Assembly (NCBI GenBank): GCA_949290355.1
Contig: CASERN010000011.1
Coordinates: forward strand, 62,001-126,000
DNA from: an uncultured bacterium
Lineage (GTDB): Bacteria > Cyanobacteriota > Vampirovibrionia > Gastranaerophilales > Gastranaerophilaceae
Direction: 5' to 3'
Length of the DNA stretch: 64,000 bases
Position 1 is the stretch's first letter; each line of letters starts with the position of its first letter. The notes under the pieces were generated by a model. The model was given only the letters and a program-made list of their open reading frames with translations, searched no databases and was not told where the DNA came from. Positions 1 to 8,267 of this stretch are shown here, one piece after another. The position numbers and the translations under genes were made by a program.

Positions 1-503
1 AAAGACTGAACGAAATTTTCAATTGCACCTATACCTTTATCCAAATCTACACTGTAACCAGCTTGTATTCCTACACCTGCAGTAACAGAAACTGTGGTTG
101 ATTTTAGTAAATTTAATATGAGTTGGTAAATAGATTTTGAGACATTCTTAAGATGAGCTTTTAGTTCAGCATTAATACTTCTGTGCTGAAAATATTTGAT
201 AATTTCAGTAGAGAATGATACGAAAGGTTGCTCAATATAATCGTTTTCCCATGCGCTAAAATATATTGCATCAATATCACAATTGCGCAAGAAATATGTA
301 AATCTTGTGGAAAAATGAGTTTTTCCCATTCCAAAATTATCTTCAAGTCTTAATACATAAGGTGTAGGTTTTGTTAATATTGTTGTTTTTAAACATTCTG
401 CAAAACTTGCAGCACCTGGCATACAGTCGATAAATTCTTTACCTTTGTAACTTTCTAAATCTTCTTTTTCTAACTTAAAAATATTTGCATAGTCTTTTGG
501 CAT
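1..503 (-). CDS. KAP-family P-loop NTPase, N-terminal part (cut by window edge)
   Basis: The reading frame is open from the ATG at 503 to the window edge (about 167 residues). ATG 503 is preferred over ATG 509 because a GGAGA lies seven bases upstream. A Walker A-like segment FGMGKTHFSTRF lies at residues 57-68, followed by YFSAWENDYIEQPF, typical of the KAP NTPase family (membrane-associated ATPases linked to phage exclusion). It aligns without gaps over the first 90 or so residues with the intact KAP protein at 17809-19347, with the Walker lysine at residue 61 in both. The Walker B region and C-terminus are off the edge. It is divergent from the AIPR gene. Confidence 0.8.
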   Translation of the reverse strand, partial: MPKDYANIFKLEKEDLESYKGKEFIDCMPGAASFAECLKTTILTKPTPYVLRLEDNFGMGKTHFSTRFTYFLRNCDIDAIYFSAWENDYIEQPFVSFSTEIIKYFQHRSINAELKAHLKNVSKSIYQLILNLLKSTTVSVTAGVGIQAGYSVDLDKGIGAIENFVQS

Positions 504-782
504 ATACATTTCTCCATATAAACTTGAATAGAATAATTGTATAGTATTTTGGGGCAGAAAATTCAAAATTAAGAAAATATTAATAATTAACGATAAAAAA
601 TAATAGGTAATGCCAAGAATTAGGTGTTGAAAAGCAAGTTTAAATCTGTTTAGTTTATATTTGCTAGAGATGGGATAATTTTCATTTGCTAACTTAAAAT
701 ATAGTATAATATTTATTCGTGATAATGTAAATACTATTTTCGTGCTATAATTGCAATATTATTTATGATGTGGAGTGGTATA

Positions 783-2531
783 ATGTATCAAAAAATTTTA
801 ACAGATATTAAGCAAGATTATTATCAAATGACATACCAAAATGATGGACAACGCTTTGTTGCTTGGTATTTAAGAAATATACATAACCTTGATATTTGTG
901 AAACTAAAGATTGTATTACAGATGGTGCTGGAGATAAACAAATTGATGCAATATATATTGACAATGAAAATAGTACAATTCACATTATTCAGGGGAAATT
1001 CTATCATGGATCATCTGTTGATGCAGAGCCCTTAAGAGAAGTTTTGTCTTCTTGGGTTCAAATTAAAAATCTAGAAAAACTTCAAAATGGGGCAAATCAA
1101 AAGCTCCAAATAAAAATTCAAGAAATGGCTGCAGCAATAGAAGACGACTATGAAATTTGTTTTGAACTAATAGTTACATCTGGCCTAACTGAGTCTGCAA
1201 AAAAAGATTTAGAAGTATTTCAAAAAGAGCTTTCTGAAGATGAGACTTTGCAAGCAAATTTATTTGTAATTGATAATGATTTGTTGAAATATAAATATGA
1301 TGAAGCCTTAAACAAAAATAGGCCTTATATTAATTACGATTTTACCCTTGAAGAAGGAAAATATATGCAACTATTTATCGGTAACACTAAAGCTGTAATA
1401 GCTGCAATACCACTAAAAGACTGTGTGAAAATCCCAGGAATCAAGGACGGGAGCCTTTTTCGTAAAAATGTTCGCCAGTCTCTCGGAACTAATAATAAAG
1501 TTAACAAGGGCATTGCAAATACTATAAAGAATAGTGCAGAAAACTTTTTCTTTTTTCATAATGGGATAACTGCAATTTGTTCAAATATGAATATTGAAGG
1601 CAATTTACTGTCAGTAAAAGAACTAAATGTTGTAAATGGCTGTCAATCATTAAATACTATTTATAGCTGCAGTGAATCAGCCAAAAAATGTTCAGAAGCA
1701 TACATAATGTTTCGATTTTATGAAATAGAAAATCCTGATAAAGCTGATAAGATTAGTACTTCAACAAATAGCCAAAGTGCTGTTAAAGCAAGAGATCTAA
1801 GAAGTAACGATAAATCAGTGCTTGAAATGAAGAAAACATATGAACAGTATTATCCAGGAGGCTATTTTAAAACAAAACGCGGTGAAAATGTTGATAGTAC
1901 AAGGTATAATACAACATATATTGTTGACTTAACAGAACTTGGTAAACAATTAATTGCTTGGCATTCACAACGACCTACAATTTCATATAGCGAAACCAAA
2001 ATTTTTGACAAATATTTTGATCAATTGTTCCGTAGGACATATTCACCTGAAAATATTCAAGCTTTACACGAATTGTTTTATGCATTATATAAAAAATGGG
2101 AAAAAGAAAATCCAATGGGATTAAATGAAACCTTATTAGCAATGAAGGCTTATGCACCATATCATCAACTTTATGCTATTTCTGTAATTTTTTGTGAAGT
2201 TAATAAAATGAATGATCAGGTCCCGTCACCTTCTGTGGCTCTTGAAAAAATGAAGAGCAGTAATAATTTGGATATTATTATCGATACTGCAGGCAATTGT
2301 TTAAACGTGGCTATGGAAACAGCTTCTTCTGAAGCTACTGATAATGGTAAAATTTTTGTACCTCAAAACTGGATAAAGTCTAAAACTTCTCTTAAAGATA
2401 TTAGAACAGCTGTGAAGCAGTATCTGGCAAGTTTAAGAATATTCCCTGATGGACGAAAAATGCTAGAAAAAATTACACTTGATTTAAAAATGCCAAAGGA
2501 AAATTTCGAAGCTAGATGGACAGCAGACTAA
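783..2531 (+). CDS. AIPR-family abortive infection protein
   Basis: This 582-residue protein matches the AIPR family, associated with abortive infection and phage resistance. Near the N-terminus (residues 51-72) DKQIDAIYID followed by IIQGKF resembles a PD-(D/E)xK nuclease core, with Gln in place of the usual acidic residue. The central HNGITAICSN and NVVNGCQSL are the family hallmarks. ATG 783 is chosen over ATG 765 because GGAG at 772-775 is seven bases upstream. The gene stands alone between the divergent KAP fragment and an unknown zinc-ribbon gene. Function beyond the family link is inferred. Confidence 0.82.
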   Translation: MYQKILTDIKQDYYQMTYQNDGQRFVAWYLRNIHNLDICETKDCITDGAGDKQIDAIYIDNENSTIHIIQGKFYHGSSVDAEPLREVLSSWVQIKNLEKLQNGANQKLQIKIQEMAAAIEDDYEICFELIVTSGLTESAKKDLEVFQKELSEDETLQANLFVIDNDLLKYKYDEALNKNRPYINYDFTLEEGKYMQLFIGNTKAVIAAIPLKDCVKIPGIKDGSLFRKNVRQSLGTNNKVNKGIANTIKNSAENFFFFHNGITAICSNMNIEGNLLSVKELNVVNGCQSLNTIYSCSESAKKCSEAYIMFRFYEIENPDKADKISTSTNSQSAVKARDLRSNDKSVLEMKKTYEQYYPGGYFKTKRGENVDSTRYNTTYIVDLTELGKQLIAWHSQRPTISYSETKIFDKYFDQLFRRTYSPENIQALHELFYALYKKWEKENPMGLNETLLAMKAYAPYHQLYAISVIFCEVNKMNDQVPSPSVALEKMKSSNNLDIIIDTAGNCLNVAMETASSEATDNGKIFVPQNWIKSKTSLKDIRTAVKQYLASLRIFPDGRKMLEKITLDLKMPKENFEARWTAD

Positions 2532-2618
2532 TGTAGGTTACTGATTAACGTTTGGAAAAGAGTATCTGCAGATCATATGAGAGATTTGTTTTAATGATAT
2601 AATGCAATACGATATTTT

Positions 2619-2654
2619 GTAAAGGGAATTACATTCAAATGCAATTCCCTTTAC
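2619..2654. terminator. Hairpin after AIPR gene
   Basis: A perfect 12-base inverted repeat (GTAAAGGGAATT and its complement) with a 12-base loop sits 87 bases after the AIPR stop. Only a weak T-rich tract follows, so it may be an inefficient terminator or a protein-binding site. Confidence 0.45.
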
Positions 2655-2819
2655 TATATTTTAGTAACAATATTATTTTTGAATTTTACATATATTGTTA
2701 TTTGAATATTAATTAAGTATGTATAATAAAATTGCATAGCTAAAAATAAGTTTTTTGATTGATTTATGTAGAACGAAAATTTTGTACAATGGAAAAAGGT
2801 TATAAAATAGAGGTTTTTT

Positions 2820-3698
2820 ATGGAATTTTTATATGAGCTAGAGTTAATATATTATATTATTACTGATGTATCTGAAAAGGTGCTAGAAAAGATAGTAAAT
2901 TTTCCTGATGATCAAGGTCATGTTCCGAGTTTTTTATTTCCTACAAGATATTCAGGCACAAGTATTATAAATATATTGTTGAAGTCTGACGATGATTATG
3001 ATAAGATCCGTTTTTTTGATCTTATTAAAAAAGTTTTGGTATGTATTAATAGTTTTGATACTAGCAGAATTAAAAAGTATAGTATTGAGAATAAAAGTAA
3101 TAAAAAATATCATAGAGAAATAGTAGAATTGATAGAATCAATGTTGAAAATGTGTATTCAGGATAGGATCTATTATGAGTGTAAGGATTCAAAAATTTAT
3201 ATTTATTCATTTTCTAATCCAAATAATTATGAAGCTTATAATCTGATAGAAAGATCGAAACAGGTATATTTACAAGGAGGGGGGAAAGAAGGAATATTAC
3301 CTAGGATTAGTAGTTTAAAACAAATAAAACAAGTTAAGTCATTGAAGCGATTGTCTGATATTCACAATGCAATATTAGCAGCATATAAACATCAGCAAGA
3401 TTTGTATTGTTCTTGGTGTTATCCAGATGAATCTCTTAAACATAAGCAAGGACAAAAATGTCCTGCATGTGAATATCTTATGCAAATTATAAAAACCATT
3501 GCTGATGAGAATTCATTAGATATAGATATGATTTTAAGACAAATTAGAAGATGTACGAATAATTGTCGGTCATTACAAGAAAAAAAGAAAAAAAGAAAAG
3601 AAAAAATTTTAGAATTATTTAAAAATGTAAAAATATTTAGACAATATTCCAAAAGAGACTTTCAAATAGCATTAAAGAATAGTTTTGGCAATAAGTAA
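2820..3698 (+). CDS. Unknown protein with CxxC zinc-ribbon-like motif
   Basis: I do not recognise this 292-residue protein. Around residues 200-218 it has two cysteine pairs (CSWC and CPAC) suggesting a zinc ribbon, with more Cys and a very Lys-rich stretch (KKKKRKEK) near residue 257. The N-terminal half is Ile/Tyr-rich and looks like a winged-helix or all-helical domain. GAGG at 2810-2813 lies six bases before the ATG. Its place between AIPR and replication-type genes in the island suggests an accessory, perhaps nucleic-acid-binding, role. That is inference only. Confidence 0.6.
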   Translation: MEFLYELELIYYIITDVSEKVLEKIVNFPDDQGHVPSFLFPTRYSGTSIINILLKSDDDYDKIRFFDLIKKVLVCINSFDTSRIKKYSIENKSNKKYHREIVELIESMLKMCIQDRIYYECKDSKIYIYSFSNPNNYEAYNLIERSKQVYLQGGGKEGILPRISSLKQIKQVKSLKRLSDIHNAILAAYKHQQDLYCSWCYPDESLKHKQGQKCPACEYLMQIIKTIADENSLDIDMILRQIRRCTNNCRSLQEKKKKRKEKILELFKNVKIFRQYSKRDFQIALKNSFGNK

Positions 3699-3914
3699 TG
3701 GACATTTAAGAGAATATTTTTGATAATAAGTACTGTCCATTTAAGTCTTTTTTTCTCTTTTTTCAGATTAAAAAATTTACATATTTGTACTCTTAAGTAC
3801 GTAAATTTTGTCGATTTATGAATAAATTGATAAAATAATTAGGTCATAATTGTTTCTTTTAAAATAGAGGATTTTACTAGCTTTTCCTCTTCTTATTGTG
3901 CTTTAAATAAATGT
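3699..3914. other. AT-rich intergenic stretch with short imperfect repeat
   Basis: It holds an imperfect 21-base direct repeat (3690-3710 and 3725-3745, spaced 35 bases, first copy covering the stop codon of the upstream gene) and a T-rich tract. A reading frame open from 3843 leads into the small ORF at 3915 but has no standard start codon. I see no other feature. Confidence 0.4.
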
Positions 3915-4094
3915 ATGTTCAATTTTGCGAAGCACAATTTTATAAATGATACAATTACAGAGTTTCAATGCTATGAGCAGTTTCCTTTATCAGAAGCTGA
4001 TGCTGTTGAAATTCAAAATAATTTATTTGCATTTATAAATTTATTACAAGAGTGGTCAAATACTCTAAAAGGAAAGGAGGACGGTTATGTATAA
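3915..4094 (+). CDS. Possible 59-residue protein upstream of primase genes
   Basis: A small frame, MFNFAKHNFINDTITEF onward, has protein-like composition (FAFINLLQEWSN near the end). It stops at a TAATG overlap with a 23-codon frame (4094-4165), whose own TGA overlaps the GTG start of the primase gene. A strong AAAGGAGG lies at 4073-4080 near its end. The frame is open back to 3843 without a start, so this may be the tail of a longer decayed gene. No family is recognised. Confidence 0.35.
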   Translation: MFNFAKHNFINDTITEFQCYEQFPLSEADAVEIQNNLFAFINLLQEWSNTLKGKEDGYV

Positions 4095-4165
4095 TGAAAG
4101 AGCTCCATGATATTCAGGTATATAAAATTAGAGTAATAAATGTAAATAAGGAGATAATAAAGTGA
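4094..4165 (+). CDS. Possible 23-residue leader peptide before primase gene
   Basis: ATG AAA GAG runs to a TGA at 4163-4165 that overlaps the GTG start of the next gene, and its ATG overlaps the previous stop (TAATG). Ribosome site AAAGGAGG is 13 bases upstream, farther than usual. Coupling geometry is the only support; it could be chance. Confidence 0.2.
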   Translation: MKELHDIQVYKIRVINVNKEIIK

Positions 4166-4713
4166 ACATTTCAAATAACGTTAAACAAGCATATATAGAA
4201 AATATAAAGGCTAGTCCGTTAAAGGTATTATTAGAAGAAAAGATTTTTGTGTGTTTTGATGAACGTAAAAAGCCTTATAACCCTAATACTGCACAAGGAG
4301 CAAAATGTAATGATAATAGTACTTGGGGAACTTTTGATGATGCTGTAAGATTATATGTATCAGATCCAAGAATGTATGGGATTGGGCTTGAATTTAGTAG
4401 TTTATCCAATGGGAAAAAACTCGCAGGAATTGATATTGATGCCTGTATAGATGAAGATGGGAATATTTCTGCTGAGGCTTTTGATTTGATCAAAGCTGTT
4501 GATTCTTATACAGAGTATTCACCACGCGGTAAAGGTATTCATATACTGTTTTTTATGGATAATGATGCGGAAAGAATATGTAATAAGTTTAATATTTCTG
4601 AAACGGGATATTCTGTAAATTCAATTGATAGCTGGTGCAGTCATATTGAGTTTTATAATGCAAGTCATTATTTTACGATAACAGGAAAGGAAGTTGATTA
4701 TGAAAGAAATTAA
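4162..4713 (+). CDS. PrimPol-type primase-polymerase domain protein
   Basis: The 183-residue product starts at GTG, with AAGGAG about eight bases upstream. Catalytic-type aspartates lie in AGIDIDACI (D91, D93), followed by the family signature YTEYSPRGKGIHI (residues 116-128) and SHYFTITGK (168-176). These are the conserved blocks of the primase-polymerase domain at the N-terminus of plasmid and phage replication proteins, which makes primers or short DNA. The frame ends at TAA right where the usual linker to the helicase should begin, and that linker continues in the next frame. Confidence 0.72.
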   Translation: MNISNNVKQAYIENIKASPLKVLLEEKIFVCFDERKKPYNPNTAQGAKCNDNSTWGTFDDAVRLYVSDPRMYGIGLEFSSLSNGKKLAGIDIDACIDEDGNISAEAFDLIKAVDSYTEYSPRGKGIHILFFMDNDAERICNKFNISETGYSVNSIDSWCSHIEFYNASHYFTITGKEVDYERN

Positions 4714-4954
4714 AGAAAGAACTGATATAGTTCTAAATATTTATAGTAAATACAAAATGAAAAATTGTAGTATAAATCTTGCACATAATTTGCCCACAAA
4801 AGTTCGTGAAAAATTACAGCAATATTTATTAAAGAATAACAAATTTAAAAATTTGTATAACGGGAATAGGCATTTCCCAGATGAAAGCCGTTGTGATATG
4901 TCTTTGATCGGTTATTTAAAACAAATTAGTAATGATAAAGAAGTAATAAAATGA
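4700..4954 (+). CDS. Linker fragment of primase-helicase
   Basis: It continues the primase in another frame. KERTDIVLNIYSKY corresponds to the segment that follows the PrimPol domain, and NRHFPDESRCDMSLIGYL is the typical SRSEADMAL-like block before the helicase. ATG 4700 has AGGAAG six bases upstream, so re-initiation after the first piece is possible. A TTG start at 4694 would also work. It ends at TGA 4952-4954, after which the same frame continues as LFLDSPYFKSKDSYHKW, a natural continuation. Probably a fragment of one broken gene. Confidence 0.55.
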   Translation: MKEIKERTDIVLNIYSKYKMKNCSINLAHNLPTKVREKLQQYLLKNNKFKNLYNGNRHFPDESRCDMSLIGYLKQISNDKEVIK

Positions 4955-6088
4955 CTGTTTTTAGATAGTCCATATTTTAAAAGTAAAGACAGTTATCATA
5001 AATGGAAAATTGAAGTTAGGGAAGATTATTTTGAAAGGACTTATAACAAATGCACAGCAGATATTAATATTAATGAATCTGGTATTATCCAATCAAAACA
5101 TTCAGCTCAAATAAGTAATATAATTCAGTCTATAAATATAGTACAAGCTGCAGATGATTTTGAATGGATTATTGAAAAATTGTTTGCATTAAAGTTTATA
5201 AGTGTTCTTTTTAGTGAGCCAGGCGGTGGTAAGACATGGATAATTTTGGATACTTGCATTAAATTGTCATTGGGGCTTACAGTATTTAATGGAATTGATA
5301 CTGATCCACATACAGTACTTTTACTGGAAGGTGATGTTCCTGATACTTTGATAAAAGAACGTTTAAATAAACTAAAAATAACTCCTGATTATAATAGGTT
5401 TAAATATGTAAATCGCTATAATGCAGAAAGGCAAGGTATCAATTTAAATCTTTCCAATGAAGAGGGACGTAAAAATTTTGAAACTATTATAAGGGAATCG
5501 TCTGCAAGATTCATTGTTATAGATACATTGATATCCTTTATAGATGATGAAAAAGATGCAGAAGTCGTAAAAAAGGCGATCGATCATTTAAGAGCTGTTG
5601 CTGATAAATATAATATTCATATTTTAATATGTCACCATACAAGAAAAAGAGAAAGTAAACAAAAACGAAAAAAGCTTGATCAGTCTGATTTAATAGGGAC
5701 ATCAGTTATTGCTAGATTTTCAAGTATAATACTAGGTATTGATATTGGTGATCGATATAAACTGTTATCAACTAAGAAAACTTGGTTTGAACCAGTTCCG
5801 ACTATGGAACTTAGTATTTCTGATACTGATGATGATAGGGTTGAAATTAAGTATGAAGAATCAACAATATCAGAGTCAAAAATTGAAACAGCATATAAAC
5901 TTATATGGAAATATCTTTTAGATAATAACATTGATAAATTTACGCGAAAAGATATAGAAACAAAATTTAGAAAAGTTTTATCTGAAAGTGCAATACGTGG
6001 AGCAATCAATAAATTGTTGGAAGCAAAACAAATACATGCAGAAGGCAACACAAAAGTAAGGAAATTTTTTGTAAATCAGCTTACATAA
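4955..6088 (+). CDS. RepA/AAA_25-like helicase portion
   Basis: The open frame runs from just after the TGA; the first usable start is TTG 5180, with no ribosome site. It carries Walker A SEPGGGKTW, Walker B FIVIDTL and an ICHHTRKR motif typical of AAA_25/RepA hexameric helicases, then about 80 residues with a winged-helix look (SAIRGAINKLLEAKQI). It would unwind DNA for replication of the mobile element. Without fusion to the upstream fragments its expression is doubtful. Confidence 0.7.
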   Translation: MFLDSPYFKSKDSYHKWKIEVREDYFERTYNKCTADININESGIIQSKHSAQISNIIQSINIVQAADDFEWIIEKLFALKFISVLFSEPGGGKTWIILDTCIKLSLGLTVFNGIDTDPHTVLLLEGDVPDTLIKERLNKLKITPDYNRFKYVNRYNAERQGINLNLSNEEGRKNFETIIRESSARFIVIDTLISFIDDEKDAEVVKKAIDHLRAVADKYNIHILICHHTRKRESKQKRKKLDQSDLIGTSVIARFSSIILGIDIGDRYKLLSTKKTWFEPVPTMELSISDTDDDRVEIKYEESTISESKIETAYKLIWKYLLDNNIDKFTRKDIETKFRKVLSESAIRGAINKLLEAKQIHAEGNTKVRKFFVNQLT

Positions 6089-6133
6089 CATCTAAATTAT
6101 CTGAATATCTATTTCTATTAATATAGCTAATGT

Positions 6134-6165
6134 TTTCATTCGGATTTATATATATCCGAATGAAA
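6134..6165. promoter_or_regulatory. 12-base perfect inverted repeat before nuclease gene
   Basis: TTTCATTCGGAT and its complement are separated by eight bases. It lies between the helicase stop and the nuclease gene, and no T-run follows on either side. It may be a terminator of low strength or an operator. Confidence 0.4.
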
Positions 6166-6256
6166 CACAAGCTAAGCCTAGCTATTAATTCATTCAGTTG
6201 GCGATTACCCCTGTGTGTTAAATAAAAATTATATTAGGTATTAATTATTTTTGTTC

Positions 6257-6262
6257 TATAAT
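6257..6262 (+). promoter_or_regulatory. -10 box TATAAT, leaderless spacing
   Basis: TATAAT ends seven bases before ATG 6270 and no ribosome binding site is present, so transcription would begin at or next to the start codon. Confidence 0.5.
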
Positions 6263-6269
6263 AACTGTA

Positions 6270-8267
6270 ATGAAAAAGATTTTAGCAATTGCGTTAATAT
6301 TGACAACAGTGTCAATCATACCTGTATCTGCATCAGTTGAACATAAGGTAATTAAGGTTATTGATGGGGATACTGTATATGTTGACTTTAACGATAACGG
6401 CATTGCAGAACAAGATGAAAAAGTCCGCATCAATGGTATTGATACGTTTGAAACTAAACTCAATGACGGACTTAATTGGCAGATGAAGCTTTATAACCTT
6501 ACTCAAGATGAAGCTTTAGGACTTGGGTATTATGGTAAAGAATTTGCTAAAAAAGAGTTGCTGAATAAGTCTGTAAGAGCTGAATACACAGCAGAAGAAA
6601 AGTTAGATAAGAATAACAGGCACCTGATGTCACTCTACTATGATTGCAATAGGCAAGGGAAATGCAAAAGCTATGAAAAAGAAGTCTTGAAAGCAGGACT
6701 TGCGACAATTTATACAAAATCTAACCTTGCAGATGAACTAAAACCATATCAAAATTTAGACAAAATAAAAGCTAATGCAAAAAAATCTCATAGTCTAAAT
6801 CTTGTTGTATTGAATAAGAAAAACGGCAAATACCACAAACCAAGTTGTGAATATGGGTGGATGGCAAGTAAAGCAGAATTAGTTCCGCAATCTAAATTTT
6901 GGAATAAAAAGTACAAGTCTTCCTGTTGTTGTTTTGCATGCAAAGATAGTGAAAAAGATGCTATTAGCCAAGAACTTAAAGAAAATTTTGACATCTATCA
7001 GGCTCCTTATAAGCATTCGGTAGAGATAGTTCCTAATATTGACGCAAATAAAAAACAAAAAATAAAGACAAGTGTAATGTTGCTTTTCAACAATCCAATT
7101 CAATACAATATGTTTCCCTCAGACAAAACCAGAACTATATCTGGTAGGGTTTTAATTGATGAATTGAATAAATTGAAGGGAGAAGATATTTATCTTGCGA
7201 CTTATGGTATAGCTGAACAACCAGAAATAGTTAATGCTTTCATAAAAGCTCAAAAACGTAAGAATAAAATTTTTGGTATTGCAGATGTTGATATCTACAA
7301 TAGAAGTGTTTATAAAGATACCTTTTATGCAATGAGAGATTTTGGGAGTTGGAAAACTGATTACGCAGTAGATAGAGCTATTACTGATAGAATTATTAAA
7401 GATACAGCAGAAGGGCGTAATGCTGAAAAGGGAACTTACAATGGTAATATAATGCACAATAAATTTGTTACTCTCGGTAAAAACAGAGTATGGACAGGAT
7501 CTACAAATTTAAGCTCTTCTGGTACAGGCGGATTAAATTGTAACCTAAATGTCTTAATTGTTTCCCCTGAAATTACTTACGCATATATCCAAGAAGCAAA
7601 ACAGATGTATTCAGGGAAATTTCATTACACAAAAGTTCCTTATCATATCAAAAATGTAAAATTGGATGATGGCTCAATTTTGTCTGTATATTTTTGTCCT
7701 AATCCTGATGTTATCGATGAGTTAGTAAGTAAGATAAATTCAGCTGAAAAGTATGTCTATGTGTCGATGTTTTTCTTAACTCACGATAGAGTTATCGAAG
7801 CTCTTTCAAATGCAAAACAAAGGGGCGTAGATGTAAAAGTTATTACTTGTGCATCTGCTGCTAATGAAAAATACTCTAAACATACAAAGATACGAGAAAT
7901 GGGTATCCCTCTAAAAGTTGAGAATTGGACTGGTAAAATGCATATGAAAACCATTGTTATTGATGATAAATTAGTAACTGTAGGATCAATGAATGCAACC
8001 AAGACAGCATCAGAAAAGAATGATGAGAATATTGTTTTTATAGAGAGTAACAAACACGCAGCACAAGCAAGAGGTATTTTTGAAACATTATGGAATGATA
8101 TTCCTGATAAGTGGTTGACAGGTACTCCAAAAGCAGAAAGTCCAGATTCAGGCAATTCTTGTAATGATGGATTAGATAATGACCACGATTGGAAATACGA
8201 TGCTCAAGATCCTGATTGCGCAGGGTTTGACTATTCTAAGGCTTATCGACTAAGATGGTCAGAATAA
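6270..8267 (+). CDS. Secreted nuclease: TNase-like domain fused to phospholipase-D-type domain
   Basis: The 665-residue protein has a signal peptide (about residues 1-21). A staphylococcal-nuclease domain follows: IDGDT at 31-35 and VRINGIDTFET with R53, D58 and E61 spaced exactly as the catalytic Arg35/Asp40/Glu43 of the prototype. Next is a small Cys/His cluster (HKPSCEYGW, SSCCCF), then two HKD motifs, MHNKFVTLGKN with GSTNLSSSG and MHMKTIVIDDK with GSMNAT. Near the C-terminus is an Asp-rich CNDGLDNDHD...DPDC motif of calcium-binding type. It probably degrades extracellular or periplasmic nucleic acid. The start is leaderless. The gene overlaps the convergent PAPS-reductase-like gene by 25 bases. 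Confidence 0.82.
   Translation: MKKILAIALILTTVSIIPVSASVEHKVIKVIDGDTVYVDFNDNGIAEQDEKVRINGIDTFETKLNDGLNWQMKLYNLTQDEALGLGYYGKEFAKKELLNKSVRAEYTAEEKLDKNNRHLMSLYYDCNRQGKCKSYEKEVLKAGLATIYTKSNLADELKPYQNLDKIKANAKKSHSLNLVVLNKKNGKYHKPSCEYGWMASKAELVPQSKFWNKKYKSSCCCFACKDSEKDAISQELKENFDIYQAPYKHSVEIVPNIDANKKQKIKTSVMLLFNNPIQYNMFPSDKTRTISGRVLIDELNKLKGEDIYLATYGIAEQPEIVNAFIKAQKRKNKIFGIADVDIYNRSVYKDTFYAMRDFGSWKTDYAVDRAITDRIIKDTAEGRNAEKGTYNGNIMHNKFVTLGKNRVWTGSTNLSSSGTGGLNCNLNVLIVSPEITYAYIQEAKQMYSGKFHYTKVPYHIKNVKLDDGSILSVYFCPNPDVIDELVSKINSAEKYVYVSMFFLTHDRVIEALSNAKQRGVDVKVITCASAANEKYSKHTKIREMGIPLKVENWTGKMHMKTIVIDDKLVTVGSMNATKTASEKNDENIVFIESNKHAAQARGIFETLWNDIPDKWLTGTPKAESPDSGNSCNDGLDNDHDWKYDAQDPDCAGFDYSKAYRLRWSE

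Larger units (their letters stand above)
4162..6088 (+). pseudogene. Broken primase-polymerase/RepA-like helicase gene
   Basis: Three adjacent frames together make one plasmid/phage-type replication protein of about 640 residues: PrimPol domain (4162-4713), linker (4700-4954) and AAA_25/RepA-like ATPase with winged helix (4955-6088). The join near 4700 needs a +1 shift. The second and third parts are in the same frame, separated only by TGA at 4952-4954. TGA is a genuine stop elsewhere in the window (mfd, the resolvase, the DUF2971 gene). Either the gene is decaying or the pieces are made separately. Confidence 0.7.

Noticed and set aside
161-346. Short minus-strand frame with membrane-like sequence
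   Set aside because: It is a shadow of the KAP NTPase gene, which is open in another frame through the whole stretch.
3690-3745. 35-base-spaced imperfect direct repeat as a CRISPR or iteron array
   Set aside because: Only two copies with several mismatches, so it is more likely a small duplication.
4690-4715. Programmed -1 frameshift in the primase gene
   Set aside because: The needed shift is +1 and no slippery heptamer is present.
4952-4954. TGA read as tryptophan or selenocysteine throughout this genome
   Set aside because: mfd, the small resolvase and the DUF2971 gene end properly in TGA, so the standard meaning holds.
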